The notes under the pieces were generated by a model. The model was not told the origin of the DNA. It did not search any database and saw only the letters and a program-made list of their open reading frames with translations. 64,000 nt of DNA, taken from the NCBI RefSeq assembly GCF_039888675.1, contig NZ_JBDQQR010000001.1:868001-932000 (forward strand), in the 5' to 3' direction. This DNA comes from Mesorhizobium sp. CAU 1732 (GTDB lineage Bacteria; Pseudomonadota; Alphaproteobacteria; Rhizobiales; Rhizobiaceae). The position numbers were made by a program, and so were the translations under genes. This document shows positions 50,400 through 58,449 of this stretch, piece after piece (position 1 is the stretch's first letter; the number at the start of each line of letters is the position of its first letter).

Positions 50400-51272
50400 C
50401 TATTTCGCCGCCTTCCTGAGGGCATTGCTGCTCGTACGATGCCAGAAGACGAATTTATACTGCATCCAGGAAACGAGGCCGAACATCAACAGCCCAAGCA
50501 GGCTGAGATAGATGATGAGCGAGAAAACACGCGGTGTGTCGAGCTGCGCCGCCGCGACGCGGATCAACTCTCCGAAGCCGCGACCGCCGCCGAGGAACTC
50601 GCCGGCAATGGCGCCGGACACGACGCTGATGGCCGCGATCTTGAGCCCGGTGAAGAACTGCGGCAGGCCGGTCGGTATCTTCAGCTTGACGAGCGTCTGG
50701 AGGCGCGAGGCACCGATGCTCTTGAACAGCATCTTCGCATTCTCGTCGGCCGCGTGAAGACCGGCAGCCGTGCCGACGATGATCGGGAAGACCGAGATGA
50801 ACGCCGCGAGCGCCACTTTCGAGGAGATGCCGAAACCGAGCCACGCGACGAAAAGCGGTGCGAAGGCAAGTTTCGGCATCGTGTCGATGGCGACGATATA
50901 AGGCATGACCGCGCGCTCGCCGACGGAGGTTTCGCCGACGAGGACGCCTAGCGAGACGCCGATCGCCAACGCGACCACGAAACCCCAGATCACTTCCTGT
51001 GTCGTGACCCAGAAGGCCGCCAGCATGTAGTTGCCGGAGAGCAGACTTCTGCCGACGAAGCCGAGGTCGATGATCGTTTCGATCGGCCTCGGCAGGATCA
51101 GCGGCGAGACGATGCCGGCCGACGTCACCAGTTGCCACAGGCCCAGGAAGACGGCCATGAGCACCACCATCGAAACCCAGCGCGGGACGGACGATGCGAT
51201 CGAGACGCGCTCGGTCCAGACCGTGTCGCCGTCGGGCGCTATCGCCGTGCCGGCCGCTGACAGCTCGCTCAT
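50400..51272 (-). CDS. SsuC/TauC-type ABC transporter permease
   Basis: A 290-residue permease of the nitrate/sulfonate/taurine class. An N-terminal cytoplasmic extension of about 30 residues precedes six hydrophobic segments, and the coupling region is SIGASRLQTLVKLKIPTGLP followed by SGAIAGEFLGGGRGFG. The start at 51272 overlaps the ATPase stop by four bases. With the ATPase and binding protein upstream it makes the second SsuABC-type importer of the window. Confidence 0.9.
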   Translation of the reverse strand: MSELSAAGTAIAPDGDTVWTERVSIASSVPRWVSMVVLMAVFLGLWQLVTSAGIVSPLILPRPIETIIDLGFVGRSLLSGNYMLAAFWVTTQEVIWGFVVALAIGVSLGVLVGETSVGERAVMPYIVAIDTMPKLAFAPLFVAWLGFGISSKVALAAFISVFPIIVGTAAGLHAADENAKMLFKSIGASRLQTLVKLKIPTGLPQFFTGLKIAAISVVSGAIAGEFLGGGRGFGELIRVAAAQLDTPRVFSLIIYLSLLGLLMFGLVSWMQYKFVFWHRTSSNALRKAAK

Positions 51273-52075
51273 AGGAACGCTCCCTTGTCGAGAAGATTGC
51301 GGATCGTGCTGACGTGTTCGCCGAATGCCGGCAACGTCGCCATCTCCAGAGTGCGCGGGCGCGGCAGGTCGATTTCGACCGTGCGGACCACCCGCCCAGG
51401 ACGCGCCGACATGACATGCACGACATCCGAGAGGATCACGGCCTCCGAGATCGAATGCGTCACGAGGAATGCCGATGCATTGCGCTCCATGCAGACGCGC
51501 TGCAGTTCCATGTTCATGAAGTCGCGCGTGATCTCGTCCAGCGCACTGAAGGGTTCGTCGAGGAGCAGCACGTCCGGCTCGGATACGAGCATGCGGCAGA
51601 TCGCGGCGCGCTGCGCCATGCCGCCAGACAGTTGCGAGGGGTAGGCCTTCTCGAAGCCCTTGAGCCCAACGAGTTCGAGCAAGGCGAGCGCCTTGGGTTT
51701 CGCCGCTTCGGCCGCGGCCTTGCCTTCGCGCACCTCGATCGGGAGCAGGATGTTCTGCAATGTCGTGCGCCACGGAAAGAGCGTCGCCTGCTGGAACATC
51801 ATGCCGATGTCGGGGCGTGCACCCTTCACCGGCGTGCCGGAGAGGATGACGCGACCCTTCGATGGCGGTGTGAGACCCGCCATGATCTTGAGCAGCGTGG
51901 ACTTGCCGCAGCCGCTCGATCCGATCACCGAGTGGAACTCGCCCTGTCGAAGCGTCAGGTCGACGCCTTCGAGCGCAACGACGTCACCGTCGCCATAGGA
52001 TTTCGAGACGTTGGTCAGTTCGTAGATCGGCGTTGGCCGGGATGTGTTCCCGGCCGCCATTGCTGTGGATGACAT
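51269..52075 (-). CDS. SsuB/TauB-type ABC transporter ATP-binding protein
   Basis: A 268-residue ATPase: Walker A GSSGCGKSTLLKIM, Q-loop region MMFQQATLFPWRT, signature LSGGMAQRAAICRML and Walker B VLLLDEPFSALD, followed by VTHSISEAVILSDVV. The start at 52075 overlaps the last base of the binding-protein stop (TGATG), so translation is coupled. A further in-frame ATG at 52090 would reach into that gene and is less likely. Confidence 0.92.
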   Translation of the reverse strand: MSSTAMAAGNTSRPTPIYELTNVSKSYGDGDVVALEGVDLTLRQGEFHSVIGSSGCGKSTLLKIMAGLTPPSKGRVILSGTPVKGARPDIGMMFQQATLFPWRTTLQNILLPIEVREGKAAAEAAKPKALALLELVGLKGFEKAYPSQLSGGMAQRAAICRMLVSEPDVLLLDEPFSALDEITRDFMNMELQRVCMERNASAFLVTHSISEAVILSDVVHVMSARPGRVVRTVEIDLPRPRTLEMATLPAFGEHVSTIRNLLDKGAFL

Positions 52076-53088
52076 CACTTTGCGTTCCACGCTTCCACGA
52101 ACTGGTTCGTGTATGCCTGAGTGAGATCGGGCAGCGGCGCGTCGAGATCGCCGGAATTGACCAGCGTCTGCTGCCAGCGCTCCCAGGCTTCCGGGTTCTG
52201 GTAGCCATAGCCCTTGCTCGCATCGAGCGGCGCAGTCAGGTTGAAGTAGACATCGAGGAGCGCATTGGCGAATTCCATGTCTTCAAGCTGCTGCGGGTTG
52301 CCGAGGTTGGCGTGTTCGAGCGTCGCCTCGCGGTTGGCGGGGTCGATGCCGAACTTGATGCCCTTTACGAGCGCACGGCCGAAGCGCTCGATCACGTCGG
52401 CATTCTCTTCCATGTAGGCGCGCGTCACGACATAGCCGTTGCCGAAATAGCCCTGGAACTCCGGCGGCGTGAGGATGCGCAGGTCGACGCCGCGAAGCTG
52501 CAGCGTGGCGACGCCGGCCGTATCCGACGCATAGGCGTCGATCGACTTCTGCATGAAGCCCGCGACCGCCATGCCGCCTTCGCCGACCGTGATGAACTCG
52601 TAGTCGGCGCCTTCCTTCATGCCCTCGGCATCGAAGATGGAGCGCACGAATGCGACCTCCGCACCGTCCGAGGTTCCGACGCCGATCACCTTGCCCTTGA
52701 GGTCGCTCGGCGACTGGAATTTCGACTCCGCGGGGACGACGAGATTGAACTGGCTGCGGGTGAAATAGTTGTAGATGTAGACGAGGTCTTCGCCGCCTTC
52801 GCGGGCGTTCAGGAGCGGACCGGGGCCAGGGTGCCCGAGCTGCGCCTGACCGGCGAGCAGGGCCTGGATGACCTGACCCGAACCGTTGACGCTCTGGGGC
52901 TGGATCACGAGGCCTTCTTCCTCGAAGTAACCTTCGCCCATCGCGTTGTAGAGCGCGAAATATCCCAGCCCGCCCGGGCTCGGGAACGCGATCGTGAGCT
53001 CCTGCTTGTCCTGCGCCGCCGCGAACGGTGCCGACAGGAGCAGCGAAACCGACGCGACCGCTGCGATGAACTCTCTTCTCTTAAACAT
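52075..53088 (-). CDS. SsuA/NMT1-type ABC transporter substrate-binding protein
   Basis: A 337-residue periplasmic binding protein with a signal peptide ending near residue 25 (SVSLLLSAPFAAAQ). It has the NMT1/SsuA pattern: ELTIAFPSPGGLGYFALYNA, YFEEEGLVIQPQSVNGSGQV, QALLAGQAQLGH and GKVIGVGTSDGAEVAFVRSI. It heads the operon binding protein - ATPase - permease - GntR - gamma-glutamyltransferase. It is divergent from a fumarylpyruvate hydrolase-like gene and shares a region with palindromes. Confidence 0.9.
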   Translation of the reverse strand: MFKRREFIAAVASVSLLLSAPFAAAQDKQELTIAFPSPGGLGYFALYNAMGEGYFEEEGLVIQPQSVNGSGQVIQALLAGQAQLGHPGPGPLLNAREGGEDLVYIYNYFTRSQFNLVVPAESKFQSPSDLKGKVIGVGTSDGAEVAFVRSIFDAEGMKEGADYEFITVGEGGMAVAGFMQKSIDAYASDTAGVATLQLRGVDLRILTPPEFQGYFGNGYVVTRAYMEENADVIERFGRALVKGIKFGIDPANREATLEHANLGNPQQLEDMEFANALLDVYFNLTAPLDASKGYGYQNPEAWERWQQTLVNSGDLDAPLPDLTQAYTNQFVEAWNAK

Positions 53089-53154
53089 GGTTCATTCCCC
53101 TTCCGTTGTCTCTGCAACTGGCGCTCAGGATGCACCAACCAAAAAAGCTGTCAA

Positions 53155-53203
53155 CAGAAATTCATATTTCTGCGCTTACGATCATAATATGCAGATTCTT
53201 CTG
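53155..53203. promoter_or_regulatory. Two related palindromes in the divergent SsuA/FAH region
   Basis: CAGAAAT-TCAT-ATTTCTG (53155-53172) is a perfect inverted repeat with 7-bp arms, and CAGA-TTCT-TCTG (53192-53203) is a shorter one sharing the CAGA/TCTG ends, 20 bases further. Both lie in the 171-base gap between divergent genes and are good candidates for operators of the GntR protein encoded at 49649. Confidence 0.5.
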
Positions 53204-53259
53204 GACACGGTTCCGATCGCGCATATGCTTTGCGTCGAGTGAAACCGACGGAATCCACG

Positions 53260-53982
53260 ATGACACACGACGCCAAGCATGCCGTTCCAGCCCCAATCCA
53301 GAAGACCCTGCCGATCGTCGGATCGGATGAGCGTTTCCCCGTGCGCCGCATCTACTGCGTCGGTCGCAACTATGTCGCGCATGTTCGCGAGATGGGTGGC
53401 GACGAGACGCGCGACTTTCCGCTGATCTTCCAGAAGCCGGCGGATTCGGTGGTTCAGGACGGCGATGTGGTTCCCTATCCGCCGAAGACCGACAATTTCC
53501 ACTTCGAACTCGAACTGATGGTCGTCATGAAATCCGGCGGCTACAACATTCCCGAAGACGAAGCGCTGTCGCATGTCTTCGGCTACGGCATCTGCCTCGA
53601 CATGACGCGCCGCACCCTGCTCGACACGCCGGATGGCCCGAGGCTTCCGTGGGAGTTGAAGAAGTCGTTCGACCACTCGGCGCCGCTGGGGCCCATCTAC
53701 CCCGTGGAGCAGGTCGGTCACCCGTCGAGCGGCAGCATCCGGCTCGAGGTCGATGGCGTCGCGAAGCAGGATTCGGATCTCAACCTGATGATTTGGCGCA
53801 CGCCGGAGATCATCTCGACGCTGTCGCGCTATTTTTCGCTCGAGCCGGGTGACGTGATCATGACCGGCACGCCGGACGGCGTCGGCCCGGTGCTGCCGGG
53901 CAACGTGCTGGTGGGAAGCATCGACACGCTCGGCACCCTGACCGTGACGATCGGCGAGCCGGCGGTCGCATCTGCCGCCTGA
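53260..53982 (+). CDS. Fumarylacetoacetate hydrolase family protein (fumarylpyruvate hydrolase-like)
   Basis: A 240-residue FAH-family enzyme. VRRIYCVGRNYVAHVREMGG, the metal-site ELELMVV, GYGICLDMTRR and FDHSAPLGPIYP are all typical of the fumarylpyruvate/maleylpyruvate hydrolase subgroup of gentisate and related ring-cleavage pathways. The Glu/Asp ligands for Mg or Mn sit in HFELELMV and the substrate His in FDHSA. It would cleave a 2,4-dioxo acid into pyruvate and a dicarboxylate. No ring-cleavage dioxygenase gene is in the window, so the substrate may arise elsewhere. ATG at 53260 chosen over TTG at 53230. Confidence 0.88.
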   Translation: MTHDAKHAVPAPIQKTLPIVGSDERFPVRRIYCVGRNYVAHVREMGGDETRDFPLIFQKPADSVVQDGDVVPYPPKTDNFHFELELMVVMKSGGYNIPEDEALSHVFGYGICLDMTRRTLLDTPDGPRLPWELKKSFDHSAPLGPIYPVEQVGHPSSGSIRLEVDGVAKQDSDLNLMIWRTPEIISTLSRYFSLEPGDVIMTGTPDGVGPVLPGNVLVGSIDTLGTLTVTIGEPAVASAA

Positions 53983-53996
53983 CCTTCAAGGATATG

Positions 53997-54034
53997 AAAA
54001 AGCGGCCAGCCTCGCGGTTGGCCGCTTTGCTTTT
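53997..54034. terminator. Bidirectional intrinsic terminator
   Basis: AAAGCGGCCAGC and TTGGCCGCTTT form a stem over CTCGCGG, with TTTGCTTTT on the + strand and a TTTTT run (from AAAAA) on the minus strand. It lies between the convergent FAH and ThiY-like genes and serves both. Confidence 0.9.
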
Positions 54035-54049
54035 AGGGGCTGATCCCGA

Positions 54050-55048
54050 TCAGTCCAGATAGGCGTTGGTGTAGTAGGTCGTGAAATCGGGGCGGTCTTG
54101 GAGCGGGTTGCCATCCACGTCGACCAGTACGTCCGCCTCCATCAGGAAGTTGGCGGTCGCTTCCATCTTCGCGGGGTCGATCGTTCCGATCACCCCGTCG
54201 GCGCTTCGGAAGTAGTGCCCGTCGATCAGCGCCTGAAGCGATGCGCGGATGAGCGTGCCGTCGGTCAGGACATCGCTGTTCGCCGCAATGAGGATGCCGG
54301 CGGCTTCGTCCGGGTTTTCCACCGCGAAGGCATAGCCGCGCCGCGTGGCGGCGATGAAGGCGGCGGCCGTTTCAGGGTTTTCGTCAAGCCACGCCTGGCT
54401 CGATCCTATAAAGTTGGTGTGCTGATCGGGCACGCCGTAGGCGTCATAGCGGAAGGCGCGCTGCGAGACGCCTTCGAGCTTGGCCTTCACGCCTTCCCAC
54501 GTATAGACTTCAAGCGTGAAATCGACCGCGCCATTGGCGAGCGCCTGATAGGCGGACGTGCCCAGCGTGACGGTCTCGAACGTGCCTTCGCCGCCATCGT
54601 GGCGGATCATCGAGCCGATGAGCGTCGTTTCCCAACCGCTGCCGAAGCCGCCATAGGTCATCCCGTCAAGATCTCTCGGCCGCTGGATGTCCTTGCGATT
54701 GCCATTGAAGACGAGGCGGCCGGTCTCGGTCTGCACCAGCGCATAGGTCGCGACGAGGTCGGCGCCCGCCGTTCGCTGGGTGAAGAGCCCCAGAACGCCG
54801 AGAATGCCGAAATCGGCGACGCGATTGGCGACAAGCGTGCCGGCTGCCGTGTCGCTGTAGGGCAGGATCTGAACCTCCAGCCCCGCCTCGTCATAGTAGC
54901 CCTTGGCCTGCGCGACATAGAGGCCGATGTGGTTCGTGTTGGGCGTCCAGTCGAGCGCGACGGTCACCGACTGCGACTGAGCGAACGCCAGACGTGGCAC
55001 GAAGGGGGCGGCGAGCGCGGCGGCGATCATCTGGCGGCGGGTGGGCAT
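54050..55048 (-). CDS. thiY: Thiamine-precursor (HMP) ABC transporter substrate-binding protein
   Basis: A 332-residue NMT1/THI5-type binding protein. The sequence VTVALDWTPNTNHIGLYVAQ is the hallmark of hydroxymethylpyrimidine- or formylaminopyrimidine-binding ThiY proteins. A Tat/Sec-like signal (TRRQMIAAALAAPFVPRLAF) precedes the mature start near AQSQ. The gene is in the YkoF-ThiX-ThiZ operon behind a TPP riboswitch, so it delivers a thiamine pyrimidine precursor. Last gene of the operon; the terminator at 53997 ends it. Confidence 0.9.
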   Translation of the reverse strand: MPTRRQMIAAALAAPFVPRLAFAQSQSVTVALDWTPNTNHIGLYVAQAKGYYDEAGLEVQILPYSDTAAGTLVANRVADFGILGVLGLFTQRTAGADLVATYALVQTETGRLVFNGNRKDIQRPRDLDGMTYGGFGSGWETTLIGSMIRHDGGEGTFETVTLGTSAYQALANGAVDFTLEVYTWEGVKAKLEGVSQRAFRYDAYGVPDQHTNFIGSSQAWLDENPETAAAFIAATRRGYAFAVENPDEAAGILIAANSDVLTDGTLIRASLQALIDGHYFRSADGVIGTIDPAKMEATANFLMEADVLVDVDGNPLQDRPDFTTYYTNAYLD

Positions 55049-55050
55049 GG

Positions 55051-55806
55051 TCAGGTCCTCTTGTCGGGATTGAGAAGTGTCTGCAAAAGCTGCGCTTCGA
55101 TGGCGCTCGCCTCGGGCGTGGCAAGATCAATGCGGGGACGCCGCAGCGGCACGGCGATTTCGGTCATGACCCGTGCCGGCCGCGCGGTGAGAACATAGAT
55201 CCGATCGGACAGGAAGACCGCTTCGCGTACGTCATGCGTGATCAGCAGCGCTGTCCACCGGTGATGGTTCCACATGGTTTGAAGCCATTGCTGCATGCCG
55301 GCCCGCGTCAGCGCGTCCAGCGCACCGAATGGCTCGTCCAGCAGGAGCATGTCGCGGTGCTGGACGACGGTGCGCAAAAGAGCGGCCCGCTGGCGCATCC
55401 CGCCCGAAAGCTGCGCGGGATAGTGGCGCTCGAAACCATCGAGGCCGAATTCGGCGAAGAGCGGTGCGACCTGCGCGCGGGCCCGGCTGCGAGCCATCCC
55501 CCGCACTTCGAGGCCGAGCGTGGCATTGTCGATGATGCGCCGCCACGGCATCAGTGCGTCGCGTTGCGGCATGAACGCGAACGGGCGACGGTCTTTCATG
55601 AGCGGCGTGCCGTCGAACAGCACTTCGCCGCCATCCGGTTCAACCCCTCCGGTGAGAAGCTTGAAGATCGTCGACTTGCCCGCGCCGGATGGCCCGAGGA
55701 TGGACACGAACTCGCCCGGCTTCACGGTGAGCGAGATGTCGGCCAGCACGTCGAGATCGCCGAACCTTTTTCGTAAGTGCCGCAGCTCGAGCCGGTTGGC
55801 GCTCAT
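55051..55806 (-). CDS. thiZ: Thiamine-precursor ABC transporter ATP-binding protein
   Basis: A 251-residue ATPase: Walker A GPSGAGKSTIF, Q-loop region FMPQRDALMPWRR, signature [15 protein letters not shown] and Walker B MLLLDEPFGALD, then THDVREAVFLSDRIY. The start at 55806 overlaps the permease stop by four bases; the longer open frame to 56511 runs antiphase through the permease gene. The neighbourhood and riboswitch identify it as ThiZ. Confidence 0.92.
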   Translation of the reverse strand: MSANRLELRHLRKRFGDLDVLADISLTVKPGEFVSILGPSGAGKSTIFKLLTGGVEPDGGEVLFDGTPLMKDRRPFAFMPQRDALMPWRRIIDNATLGLEVRGMARSRARAQVAPLFAEFGLDGFERHYPAQLSGGMRQRAALLRTVVQHRDMLLLDEPFGALDALTRAGMQQWLQTMWNHHRWTALLITHDVREAVFLSDRIYVLTARPARVMTEIAVPLRRPRIDLATPEASAIEAQLLQTLLNPDKRT

Positions 55807-56600
55807 CGGCGCTGGTCCCCGTCGAGCTGCTGCCACGGCATCGCAATGCGCTGGACGAGCATCGCCGTGGCGAACAGGACGAGCGTCAGCGTGGCGCTGA
55901 TCACGACGGCTGCGAGCACCAGATCCGGCCGGAAATTGTTCTTGGCGTTGAGGATGTAGATGCCGAGCCCCTTCGCCGCCCCGGCATATTCCGCGAAGAT
56001 CGCGGCGACCACCGCATAGGTGATTGAAATGCGCAGCCCCGCGAAGAAGTAGGGCAGGGCCGACGGCAGCCGCGCGGCGATGAAGATGCGCCACCGCGAT
56101 GCGCCCATGGACGCGAGCAGGGCCTCGATATCCCTGTCGGTGGACGCATAGCCCTGGACGAGTGCCACCAGCATCGGAAAGAAGGTGACGAGCGCGACGA
56201 GCACGATCTTCGGCGTCAGGCCGAAGCCGAACCACAAAACGATGAGCGGAGCGATCGCGATTAGCGGCAGGGTCTGGCTGATGATGAAGACGGGAAAGAG
56301 CGCCCGGCGCAACGGTTTGAAGAAATCGATCGCCACCGAGAAGGTGAAGGCGGCCGTCAGCGAGCAGGCGAAGCCCAGGAGCGTCGCGCGGATGGTTGGC
56401 AGCGTGTTGTCGATGAGCGCCGCGCGATGCTGCACCATCTGCGCGAGCACCCGCGACGGTGCCGGCAGCGTGGTCGGCGAGATGCCGGAGGTCTGCGCGT
56501 AGAATTCCCACGCGGCAAACAGCGAACCGACCGACACGATGGCGGGGCCGGCCTTGGCGAACGCGGACGCGACCGCCCGCGCGGATGGTGATGAGGGCAT
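55803..56600 (-). CDS. thiX: Thiamine-precursor ABC transporter permease
   Basis: A 265-residue ThiX-type permease with about six hydrophobic segments and the coupling region SMGASRWRIFIAARLPSALP followed by VAAIFAEYAGAAKGLG. It is the second gene of the riboswitch-controlled operon, 25 bases behind the YkoF gene, and pairs with ThiZ and ThiY to import a pyrimidine precursor of thiamine. Confidence 0.9.
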   Translation of the reverse strand: MPSSPSARAVASAFAKAGPAIVSVGSLFAAWEFYAQTSGISPTTLPAPSRVLAQMVQHRAALIDNTLPTIRATLLGFACSLTAAFTFSVAIDFFKPLRRALFPVFIISQTLPLIAIAPLIVLWFGFGLTPKIVLVALVTFFPMLVALVQGYASTDRDIEALLASMGASRWRIFIAARLPSALPYFFAGLRISITYAVVAAIFAEYAGAAKGLGIYILNAKNNFRPDLVLAAVVISATLTLVLFATAMLVQRIAMPWQQLDGDQRR

Positions 56601-56625
56601 GAGGGATCTATCGTCGCTGTGGGCG

Positions 56626-57234
56626 TCAGCGCGGCGTCGGGCTGTTCGCCGAAACCGTCAGGTCGATCGTCACATGCCCCTCGGGAGGCCCGAACTTGCA
56701 GAACGCGGCTTCCAGCGCGGCGAAGACGGGGCCGGCATCGCCGCCCAGCCGGGTACAGAAATTCTTCGAGCGATCGAACACGCCGGAGCGCTTCACGAAG
56801 TCGATGCAGCCGTAGATCTCGTCCATGTGATCGCCTTCGCCCATCACGTAGAGCGAGAATTGCGCGGCGATCGTAGAGCCCGTGTGCGGCGCGCCGGCTA
56901 TCGCCGCGAATGCCGCATCCTTGCGCTGCTCGATCGGCTCGCGAGGACCGTTCAGTTGCGGGGACGCGCAGATCGCGTCGTCCGGCTCGCCCGGGCATCC
57001 GCGCGAGATCGCAGCCGAAAGCACGCAGTGGATGCCGCTCGCGGCCGTCGCGACGAACAGGTCGCGCATCGCCGGAAACAGCACTTCGGGCGGGCCGACG
57101 AGAAGCGTCGAGATGTCGTCGGTCTCGATTCGCAATTGATCGCGATAGGGATCGAGCGCGCCGAGCGCGCTCATGATGACGCCGACGAAATCGCCGGTCA
57201 TGGGATAAAGGGAAATCTGTGCGCCTGAAAACAT
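56626..57234 (-). CDS. ykoF: YkoF family thiamine/HMP-binding protein
   Basis: A 202-residue protein with two related halves, each a YKOF-type ferredoxin-like domain: SGAQISLYPMTGDFVGVIMS, with GPPEVLFPAMRDLF after it, then AAQFSLYVMGEGDHMDEIYG with GDAGPVFAALEAAF. Bacillus YkoF binds thiamine and hydroxymethylpyrimidine in the cytoplasm. The ATG at 57234 lies six bases after GAGG at the 3' edge of the TPP riboswitch, so translation start is directly under riboswitch control. A longer frame back to 57369 would run through the riboswitch. First gene of the ykoF-thiX-thiZ-thiY operon. Confidence 0.92.
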   Translation of the reverse strand: MFSGAQISLYPMTGDFVGVIMSALGALDPYRDQLRIETDDISTLLVGPPEVLFPAMRDLFVATAASGIHCVLSAAISRGCPGEPDDAICASPQLNGPREPIEQRKDAAFAAIAGAPHTGSTIAAQFSLYVMGEGDHMDEIYGCIDFVKRSGVFDRSKNFCTRLGGDAGPVFAALEAAFCKFGPPEGHVTIDLTVSANSPTPR

Positions 57235-57338
57235 AGCCCGCCTCGCTCCGCTGGTATTACCCAGATCAGCTTCTAGGGTTTGAGGGCTTCGCGCCCGCGT
57301 CTCAGCCCCGACAATACGGAGCACCCCTGTGGATGGGC
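57235..57338 (-). promoter_or_regulatory. TPP riboswitch (THI element)
   Basis: On the minus strand the conserved core is complete: AGGGGTGCTCCG, GGCTGAGA, ACCCT, then CTGATCTGGGTAATACCAGC and GGAGCGAGG. GCTCCG pairs with CGGAGC to form helix P2. The GAGG ribosome-binding site of ykoF is in or next to the outer helix, so TPP binding would block translation. It regulates the ykoF-thiXZY operon. Confidence 0.95.
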
Positions 57339-57423
57339 GCAAACAATCAGATCGACGCCCGATGGGCAAGAGCGAATCTGCATTTGTGGACAGGTTCGCG
57401 ATCAGGCTGTCCCACGTGACCGC

Positions 57424-58329
57424 TCAGGCGACGCCGCTCGTCGCGACCTGTGCCACCATCCAGTCGTGCAGGCGATTGACGAGGGGATTTTCCAGCTCGC
57501 GATCCGGCACCACGAGATAGTAGCTGTTCTCGGTCGGCAACGGGATGTCGACCACGACCTGGAGAATGCCCTGATCCAGTTCCGTTTCGATGAGATAGCG
57601 CGGCACCAGCGCGAAACCCATACCTGCGGTTGCGGCCTGGATAACCATGTTGAACTGGTCGAACCGGTGGCCGCGATAGGATGAGACCTCGTCGCCGCGC
57701 ACCTGCCTGAACCAGTCGCTCCACGCTTTCGGGCGCGTGTCGAGATGCAGCAACGGCCCCCGCTCGATCAGGCTCACCATGTCGCCGTCCGGCCGCTCGA
57801 GAAGCGTCGGGCTCGCCACGGGCAGGATTTCCTCGCGGCAGATGTAGCGGCAGGTCGCGCCGGCCCAGATCGGGGCGCCGTAATGGATGGCCGCGTCGAA
57901 CGACTTCTCCTCCAGGTCGAAAGGCCGTGAATGCGAGAAAACGTTCAGCGCGATGTCGGGGTTGTTCTTCAGGAAATCGGGCAGGCGGGGCAACAGCCAT
58001 CGTGCGCCGAATGTCGGCAGGGTGGCGAGCGTCAGCGACGTCGACTGCGACGATGTCATCACGCGCAGCATCGATTCCTCGGTTTGTGCAAGGATCCGGC
58101 GCACGTCGGGCAGGAATTTTCGCCCCGCGCCCGACAGGACCACGCGCTGGCGCACCCGCTCGAACAATGCGACGCCGAGCTGCGCTTCCAGATCCTTGAT
58201 CTGCCGGCTGATGGCGCTCTGCGTCAGGTGCAGTTCCGTCGCCGCAAGCGTGAAATTCGCATGCCGCGCAGCGCATTCGAACGCTTGCAACTTGGTGATG
58301 TCAGGTGTCAGTTTGCGGGTGAGGGTCAT
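57424..58329 (-). CDS. LysR family transcriptional regulator (GcvA-like)
   Basis: A 301-residue LysR regulator. The winged helix-turn-helix lies at residues 8-67 (ITKLQAFECAARHANFTLAA, HLTQSAISRQIKDLEAQLGV). The effector domain begins near residue 95 (STSLTLATLPTFGARWLLPR) and follows the GcvA-type pattern. It is divergent from the piperideine-6-carboxylate dehydrogenase-like gene with a 120-base shared region, and probably controls that lysine-catabolism unit. Confidence 0.93.
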   Translation of the reverse strand: MTLTRKLTPDITKLQAFECAARHANFTLAATELHLTQSAISRQIKDLEAQLGVALFERVRQRVVLSGAGRKFLPDVRRILAQTEESMLRVMTSSQSTSLTLATLPTFGARWLLPRLPDFLKNNPDIALNVFSHSRPFDLEEKSFDAAIHYGAPIWAGATCRYICREEILPVASPTLLERPDGDMVSLIERGPLLHLDTRPKAWSDWFRQVRGDEVSSYRGHRFDQFNMVIQAATAGMGFALVPRYLIETELDQGILQVVVDIPLPTENSYYLVVPDRELENPLVNRLHDWMVAQVATSGVA

Positions 58330-58342
58330 CTGGATATCGCAT

Positions 58343-58393
58343 CAACTTAGCCGCATTTAGCGCAATCGCCGGAGCAATCCGAGTCTTAAGTTG
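58343..58393. promoter_or_regulatory. Separated inverted repeat in the LysR/ALDH divergent region
   Basis: CAACTTA (58343-58349) and TAAGTTG (58387-58393) are perfect complements 37 bases apart within the 120-base divergent gap. Such spaced sites are typical of LysR regulation and activation sites, but short repeats like these also arise by chance. Confidence 0.35.
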
Positions 58394-58449
58394 CCGGGCA
58401 ACATTCGCCTGGGCTGACCCGAAACGAAGAAAAGCAAGGAAAAGCGATC

